Assembly: GCA_032433765.1 (NCBI GenBank)
Contig: JAVIAB010000092.1
Span: 60,965,126-61,029,125, forward strand
Source: Megaustenia siamemsis
Lineage: Eukaryota; Mollusca; Gastropoda; Stylommatophora; Ariophantidae
Direction of reading: 5' to 3'
DNA length: 64,000 nucleotides
The notes below the pieces were generated by a model. It was not told the DNA's origin. It searched no databases and saw only the letters and a list, made by a program, of their open reading frames with translations. Of this stretch, positions 58,210 to 64,000 are shown piece by piece (position 1 is the first letter of the stretch; each line of letters begins with the position of its first letter). The translations under genes were made by a program, and so were the position numbers.

Positions 58210-60690
58210 TTAACTTGATTGACAAAAGTGACGACATGTTAGTGATGGAAATTTTTAATGGAAGGCTTGTGAAACGCAACTGTGAGAGCAGTGATATCTT
58301 AGGAACCTTTGGCGATAAAACGGCTGAAATAAACGAAAATGGAAGAAGACTGCTGGAAATATTTATTTATCACCTACACATTCTTCAAACACAGAGAGTC
58401 GCAATTATACAACTGGTACAAATGGACACAACATGCAGACGTCATATAGATTTCATAGTAACGAGAAAACAGAACAAGAAAAGAGTGACCGACAGAAAAG
58501 CAATTCCAAATATCACTGATGACACGTACCATAAAATGATGTTGATCGCACTCAGACAGCCAAACATAAAGAGAATATATGAAAACAAACAAATGTAGCA
58601 AAATGAACAGACAATAAAAATAAAACAATTAAAAGATCAAGAATCAAGGAAAACCCTAGAAGAAAAACTAACAGAGAAATTCAAGAAACTCCCTAACGAA
58701 GAAGAGTAGAAACAATTTAAGGAAACAGAAACCAAGCTTTCTAAAAGAGTATGTGGAACGAAGCTAAAGGCAACAGAAGGGAAAAAGAGCACCCCGTGGT
58801 GGAACGAAGCAATCAGAGAAGCAATTAAAGAAAAGATGAAACTGTTAAAAAATTGGAGAGAGAATAAGAATCAAGAAATTTATGAAAAATATGCCTTAGT
58901 TCGAAAAAAAGTTTTGATCAAAGGAGCTAAGCAAAAGAATTGGACAGAATTCGGACAAAATATGAGCAGGGACTTCAAGACAGCCACAAGAGATATCTTC
59001 AAAGCAGTAAAAGCCACAAGAGCGAGAAAAGAATACCATGATAATTGAGAGCACATAAATGACAAAGACTGACAGCCAATATAAAAAATCAACATATGCA
59101 ACAGAGATGGAAAGAATATTTTGAAGACCTGTTAAACATGACAACAACTGCCAATATGACAACACAAACCACGCAAGAACGCACAAATACTGAACCCAAC
59201 ATCATGAAATAGGAAATCGAGGAATTAATCAAATATGCACCAAGAAATAAAGCACCGGGGATAGATAACATACCAATAGAAATAATAGCAGTAGCAAGAG
59301 AAACGGGAGTGACATGGCTGTACAGAATATTTAATGCAGCATGGCATCAACAAAAAGCCCCAGAAGACTGGAAACAGGCAATCATCGTACCAATATGGAA
59401 AAAGAAAGGTAGCAAAAGAGACTTCAGTCAATATAGAGGTATATATCTCTTCTCAGTCATGTAGGAAAGCTGTACGCCAAAATTGTGGCAAAAAAAGCTG
59501 AGACCAATAATAGAACTACAGTTAAGCTATTCTCAAATGGGGTTCCGAAAAAAACATAGAATGCACTGACGCTCTATTCACATTATAACAGTTTGCAGAA
59601 AAAAAACGACAGAACACTATCAAAATGTATACATAGCTTTCATTGACCAGGAAAAGGCATTCGACAGAGTAAACACAGAACAACTTTGGGAGATACTAAC
59701 AACATACGGAGTAAACCAACATTTAACCAACCTAATCTAAAGTCTCTACGTCAACAGCATCTGCACAGTAAGAACAGCAACAGGCTACACAGACCACTTC
59801 AAAGTTAGATCAGGTGTAAGACAAGGGTGCGTACTATCCTCCCTACTGTCTATTACATACATGGACCATATATGCAAGCTAGCCAACCCATCAGAGACAG
59901 AGGAGATCAACAAGCTTTTATTTCCAGACGATCAGCCACTAATACATGAAACAATAGAAGACCTACAAGAACACTTAAACAAACTCAACATCTCAGGCAC
60001 AAAATACAACATGAAAATCAACATCAACAAAACAGAAGTTATGAATGTCGCCAAAAAAAAACAGAATATCAACATAACTATAGAAGGCAGGCAACTAAGA
60101 CAAGTAGAGAAATTCAAGTACCTAGGAAGTTTAGTGACAAACGATAATTCACAAACAGCAGAGATGGAATCAAGGAAAAATAAAGCTTGTCTAATCATTG
60201 GACAGTTATCACAACTATTGTCCAACAAGGAAATAACTCTGGAGGCAAAACGAGCACTATACAATACAGTCTTCATCCTAACGTTGTGCTACAAGTGCCA
60301 GACCTGAACCCTCGATGCAAAAACAATGAAGAAAAAAACCTCTACTGAAATTTTAGACGAATTACATGAAACTGTATGAGAGGTAAGATCATAAATAAAG
60401 AACTGAGAAAAAAAACTAGAAATAGTCTTCGACATAGAATATATAAAGAAGCAACAAATAAAATTGTTTGGCCACGTGACAAGGCAGAAAGATCAAAACA
60501 CAACACAACGAGCCTTCAACAAACGTTGTGAGAACATCAGACCCAAGGGTCGACCACGAAAAAGATGGGTCGATGGAATATTAGAAGCACTAGGAAGGAA
60601 ACATAACAAAAGCAGAGGAGAACAGAAGAGCAAAAGCCTGCAAATTATATCTCCCCTCGATCGACGCTGAAAGGCAGATGAAGAAGGAAA
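58210..60690 (+). mobile_element. RTE-like LINE in the gene A intron, antisense to the gene
   Basis: The longest copy of the family in the window. In order: C-terminal endonuclease piece (58215-58598: NGRRLLEIFIYHLHILQT and R-R-H-I-D-F-I-V), a pre-RT charged region (58650-59050), then the RT. RT landmarks are K-A-P-G-x-D-N-I-P near 59250, I-D-Q-E-K-A-F-D-R-V (motif A, about 59640), G-V-R-Q-G-C (motif B, about 59810) and F-P-D-D-Q (motif C degraded from Y/F-A-D-D, about 59925). The thumb follows (59940-60300), then WVDGI tail KGRPRKRWVDG (about 60545) and the 3' end 'tatatctcccctcga'. Frameshifts and stops throughout. The 5' end is truncated inside the endonuclease. Confidence 0.87.
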
Positions 60691-60704
60691 GAAGGAGAAG
60701 AAGA

Positions 60705-60705
<1 letters not shown>

Positions 60706-60742
<37 letters not shown>
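60706..60742. repeat. (TA)n microsatellite
   Basis: Follows a 'gaagaagaagaa' tract at the LINE 3' end. Confidence 0.9.
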
Positions 60743-60744
<2 letters not shown>

Positions 60745-60819
60745 AAGGCAACTGTACAGATACATGCCAGTAATTTAAATGAGAGTGTGTTTATTAGGAG
60801 AAGTATGCTGCGATGGAGA

Positions 60820-61305
60820 AGTCATCATCATCATCAAGTACCTGGCCTACTGGCGTAGGTGATCATGTCTCTCCACAACTTTTGATCTCGACAGTTCTTT
60901 ATCATGTCTGTTGTTGACCTTCTGCCAAGCCATTCTCTTAAGCTGTCTAGTATTTTCTCTCTTTGCTTCCCTCTATCTCTTCGTCCCTCAATTTTTCCAG
61001 TTGTTACAATATATTCAGTTCGTTCTCTTCTCATTACATAACCAAAAAATTATGATTGTTTCTTCCTAATATTGGAGGTTAGCTCTCTTTCTTTTTGCTT
61101 TGGCCTCTTTCAGAACGTTTTCATTACTCTTCTTAGCTATCCATGGTATTCTCAACATTGTTATGTAAAACCACATTTCTACAGACTCCAGTGATTTTCT
61201 TGTCTGTTGTCCTATTGTCCATGATTCACATCCGTATGTTAAGACTGGCTCTACATAACATATAAGAACTCTTTTTCTTGTTTCTATTGTCAAAAATGGT
61301 GAAGA
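60820..61305 (-). mobile_element. RTE-like LINE 3' part, minus strand, with (GAT)n tail
   Basis: Two adjoining frames encode the RT C-terminus: VLTYGCESWTIGQQTRKSLE (61293-61066) and VTTGKIEGRRDRGKQREKIL...RDQKLWRDMITYA (61034-60834). The tail is 'catcatcatcatc' (about 60820-60835) on the plus strand. Same family as 23597-23835 and the arms of the inverted repeat at 32842-33094. Confidence 0.85.
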
Positions 61306-61401
61306 AAAATGATGGAGAAGTATAAAACTATAAAGAGCAGTAATACTCTATGTGAGAAATGAAGTGCGCTGTAGAGTTTGTAACGAGCCTGTTATACTTA
61401 C

Positions 61402-61459
61402 TTGGTAGTTATCTGATGGCCATCTCGCTGTAGAGACGAACATTTCGTACTTGTTTTCC
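61402..61459 (-). CDS. DEG/ENaC gene A, W-P-S exon
   Basis: 58 bp. The first base completes a codon from the previous exon and the exon ends in phase 0. It encodes ENKYEMFVSTARWPSDNYQ, containing the family's (S)-x-A-x-W/F-P-S segment after the Cys-rich domain. The acceptor is CAACACACAG and the donor is a consensus GTAAGT. The other two frames either stop or lack family similarity. Confidence 0.9.
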
Positions 61460-62061
61460 CTGTGTGTTGAGAACAATATAACTTGTTATTATTAATGCTC
61501 ACAGACACGTACAAACATTGATGGCAATTGTAGGCTTCTACATTGACAGACATCTAAGTTGTATACAGAAAAAAAGAACACACATCTCAAATTTGCACAT
61601 TTTGGTTAACACAACAACCGGATACAGGAAAAATATTGCACCAAACATCAACAAACGTTTAGTAATAAAAGGATATATTTCTATTTAATTGTCTTTCACT
61701 TTTTTCAATTTCACTCCCTCCATTCTCATCCTTTACCTCCCCCCCCCCTTTTTTTTGCCCTCTTAATTTTTAGTCTAGTGCCCTTTGACATTCGAAATTC
61801 TTTGAACCGTTCACAAAATATGTGACTGTGTCTTTATAAAACAGTGTCTACCCTCCACTTTCTACATCTCTCAAACATCCATGGGTCAGGTATAGAAAAG
61901 TTGGTCGGTCAGGCCGTAAAAATGTCAGGCTCAATCATTTCTGGTAACGACTTTGTTGGCTTGGACAACGACTGACAGTACATGTATAGCTCAGCTGATG
62001 TGATGTATTTCAGTTTCATTTAAGATGTAATCATGAAAAAAGTAACATAACTTTCTCAAAT

Positions 62062-62120
<59 letters not shown>

Positions 62121-62439
62121 TTCTCTTAGATTAGATATAGTAATAACAGCGTTTCATAAACAGCCTCGAATATTTTAACCAAACACATTTAACTGTGTTT
62201 CTGAGACCTTAGTGCAAAATGAGAGCAAACGTTATGTAAACATCAAAACTCAAACTAGGTGATGACCATAAAGTATTTAATATTTACGTAGTCAATGACA
62301 ATTAGAAAACAATTTAAACTTTTGTCTTCTTTCAGCTGTGGAGGATAAGTAACAATGGCTATGCAGTGTGGATCAAAATTCTAAATATTGAGAGTATCTT
62401 GAAACAGCTAGAAAATCTCTAAGGCAATCTTGCCATTCA
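61460..62439 (-). other. Gene A intron, unassigned part with (TA)n
   Basis: It contains a C/T homopolymer tract (about 61740-61756) and (TA)n at about 62065-62118. No exon recognised. Confidence 0.5.
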
Positions 62440-62444
62440 TAACT

Positions 62445-63600
62445 TCATAACTAGTACTTCTTGTTGTCTGATATTAGGGACAGTCATACTAGTGCCTCTT
62501 GTTGTCTGGTATTAGGGACAGTGATACTAGTGCCTCTTGTTGTCTGGTATTAGAGACAGTCATACTAGTGCCTTTTGTTGTCTGGTATTAGAGACAGTCA
62601 TACTAATGCCTTTTGTTGTCTGGTATTAGAGACAGTTATACTAGTGCCTTTTGTTGTCTGGTATTAGGGACAGTGATACTAGTGCCTCTTGTTGTCTGGT
62701 ATTAGAGACAGTCATACTAGTGCCTTTTGTTGTCTGGTATTAGGGACAGTGATACTAGTGCCTCTTGTTGTCTGGTATTAGAGACAGTCATACTAGTGCC
62801 TTTTGTTGTCTGGTATTAGAGACAGTCATACTAGTGCCTTTTGTTGTCTGGTATTAGAGACAGTCATACTAGTGCCTTTTGTTGTCTGGTATTAGAGACA
62901 GTCATACTAGTGCCTCTTGTTGTCTGGTATTAGAGACAGTGATACTAGTGCCTCTTGTTGTCTGGTATTAGAGACAGTCATACTAGTGCCTCTTGTTGTC
63001 TGGTATTAGAGACAGTCATACTAGTGCCTTTTGTTGTCTGGTATTAGAGACAGTTATACTAGTGCCTTTTGTTGTCTGGTATTAGGGACAGTCATACTAG
63101 TGCCTCTTGTTGTCTGGTATTAGGGACAGTGATACTAGTGCCTCTTGTTGTCTGGTATTAGAGACAGTCATACTAGTGCCTCTTGTTGTCTGGTATTAGA
63201 GACAGTCATACTAGTGCCTTTTGTTGTCTGGTATTAGCGACAGTCATACTAGTGCCTCTTGTTGTCTGGTATTAGGGACAGTCATACTAGTGCCTCTTGT
63301 TGTCTGGTATTAGGGACAGTCATACTAGTGCCTCTTGTTGTCTGGTATTAGGGACAGTGATACTAGTGCCTCTTGTTGTCTGGTATTAGGGACAGTCATA
63401 CTAGTGCCTCTTGTTGTCTGGTATTAGCAACACTCATACTGTACTCCTTGTTGTCTGGTGTTAGGGACGGTCGTGCTAGTGCCTCTTGTTGTCTGGTATT
63501 AGGGACAGTGATACTAGTGCCTCTTGTTCTCTGGTATTAGCAACAGTCATAATGGTACTCCTTGTTGTCTGGTGTTAGGGACGGTCGTGCTAGTACTCGT
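62445..63600. repeat. 38-bp minisatellite, about 30 units
   Basis: The unit carries 'actagtgcctcttgttgtct' and 'ggtattag(a/g)gacagtcat', with alternating gacagtcat and gacagtgat variants. It lies in the gene A intron, ending about 110 bp from the exon at 63712. Confidence 0.95.
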
Positions 63601-63711
63601 TATTCGACCATTTATATACCTGGTGATCAGTATTAGTGTTGTCATTATTACAGTTTTATTTGTTTGTGGTGAAAGTGTGTTTTTTTATAATTATGTCAGT
63701 AAAGAACTCAC

Positions 63712-63790
63712 AAGCAAGGGACAGAACACAGTTTGTCGCAATCCTCATATTCTGTAGCAGCACGTTCCGGTACTTTAGTGACGCAGTCAT
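63712..63790 (-). CDS. DEG/ENaC gene A, Cys-rich extracellular exon
   Basis: 79 bp. Two bases complete the previous codon and two are carried into the next exon. It encodes DCVTKVPERAATEYEDCDKL then CSVPC, with the C...Y-x-x-C-x-x-x-C-x-x-x-C pattern of the disulphide-rich palm/thumb region that precedes the W-P-S segment. The acceptor is GTACATTTTCAG before 63790 and the donor is GTGAGT after 63712. Earlier exons lie beyond the right edge. Confidence 0.87.
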
Positions 63791-64000
63791 CTGAAAATGT
63801 ACATAAGGAAAAACATATTTTATCTTCAATTTTTTACATGCACTGATTGGTTGTCAATTATAGCTTGTTTCATAACTCGTGCCCAACTTTTAAAATCGAT
63901 AGCTTTTTAACCGCTTGTGGTATTATATTCAAAATTTGCATGTAAAGTTATAATGATTAAAACCCAACAGGGAATTAATTTCATTTAAAAAAACATTTGG
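63791..64000 (-). other. Gene A intron, right edge
   Basis: No further exon before the window ends. Confidence 0.5.

Noticed and set aside
62445..63600. CRISPR-like or regulatory array
   Set aside because: Contiguous 38-bp tandem units without spacers. A minisatellite.

Overview
The window is nuclear DNA of an invertebrate, most likely a lophotrochozoan such as a mollusc. The evidence is AT-rich sequence, spliced genes with GT-AG introns and long introns, many decayed non-LTR retrotransposons, tRNA-derived SINE-like repeats, and exons of DEG/ENaC (peptide-gated-type) sodium channels. There are no prokaryotic operons, no CRISPR array and no rRNA or tRNA genes that I can support.

Host genes. 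Two DEG/ENaC genes lie in tandem on the minus strand. Gene A occupies about 50.9-63.8 kb. Its six last coding exons are visible (63712-63790, 61402-61459, 56750-56808, 53512-53590, 52993-53136, 50895-51029). Their splice phases mesh exactly, running from the extracellular Cys-rich part through the pore helix (GLS filter) to a short cytoplasmic tail and stop. Its 5' half lies beyond the right edge. Gene B starts between about 21.6 and 26 kb and is seen as two certain exons (21415-21603 with TM1, 16455-16641 with the FPSVTICNLNP signature) plus a possible first exon (25793-25939). I could not find its 3' exons. They lie to the left or are lost.

Mobile DNA dominates. Positions 1-7358 are the right part of a protein-primed-type DNA polymerase B element, called element 1 here. 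It carries two broken polB copies in head-to-head orientation around a short loop. Its right end (..ACTACT) is inserted into a 61-bp satellite array (7359-10668). Positions 37444-48070 are a related non-autonomous element, element 2. It is a 10.6-kb near-perfect palindrome with AGTAGTATAC...GTATACTACT ends and a 6-bp target duplication (aacgac). Both arms carry the same dead 3' stub of polB, three different tandem-repeat blocks and a CCAAT/GC-box promoter-like segment. Ends, duplication length and polB place the pair near Maverick/Polinton-type elements. No integrase, capsid or ATPase is visible, and the giant foldback architecture is unusual.

The remaining DNA holds RTE-like LINE relics at about 11.5-15.6, 23.6, 28.9-31.6, 33.0-33.9, 37.1, 49.3, 51.9-52.8, 58.2-60.7 and 60.8-61.3 kb. 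An I-clade-like LINE (endonuclease/RT/RNase H) is nested inside the first. There are also hAT-like and Tc1/mariner-like transposase relics, three copies of one tRNA-headed SINE family, a 252-bp inverted repeat built from LINE 3' sequence, and minisatellites with 61-, 38-, 32- and 13-bp periods. All were read by eye. Similarity searches, percent identities and expression evidence were not available.
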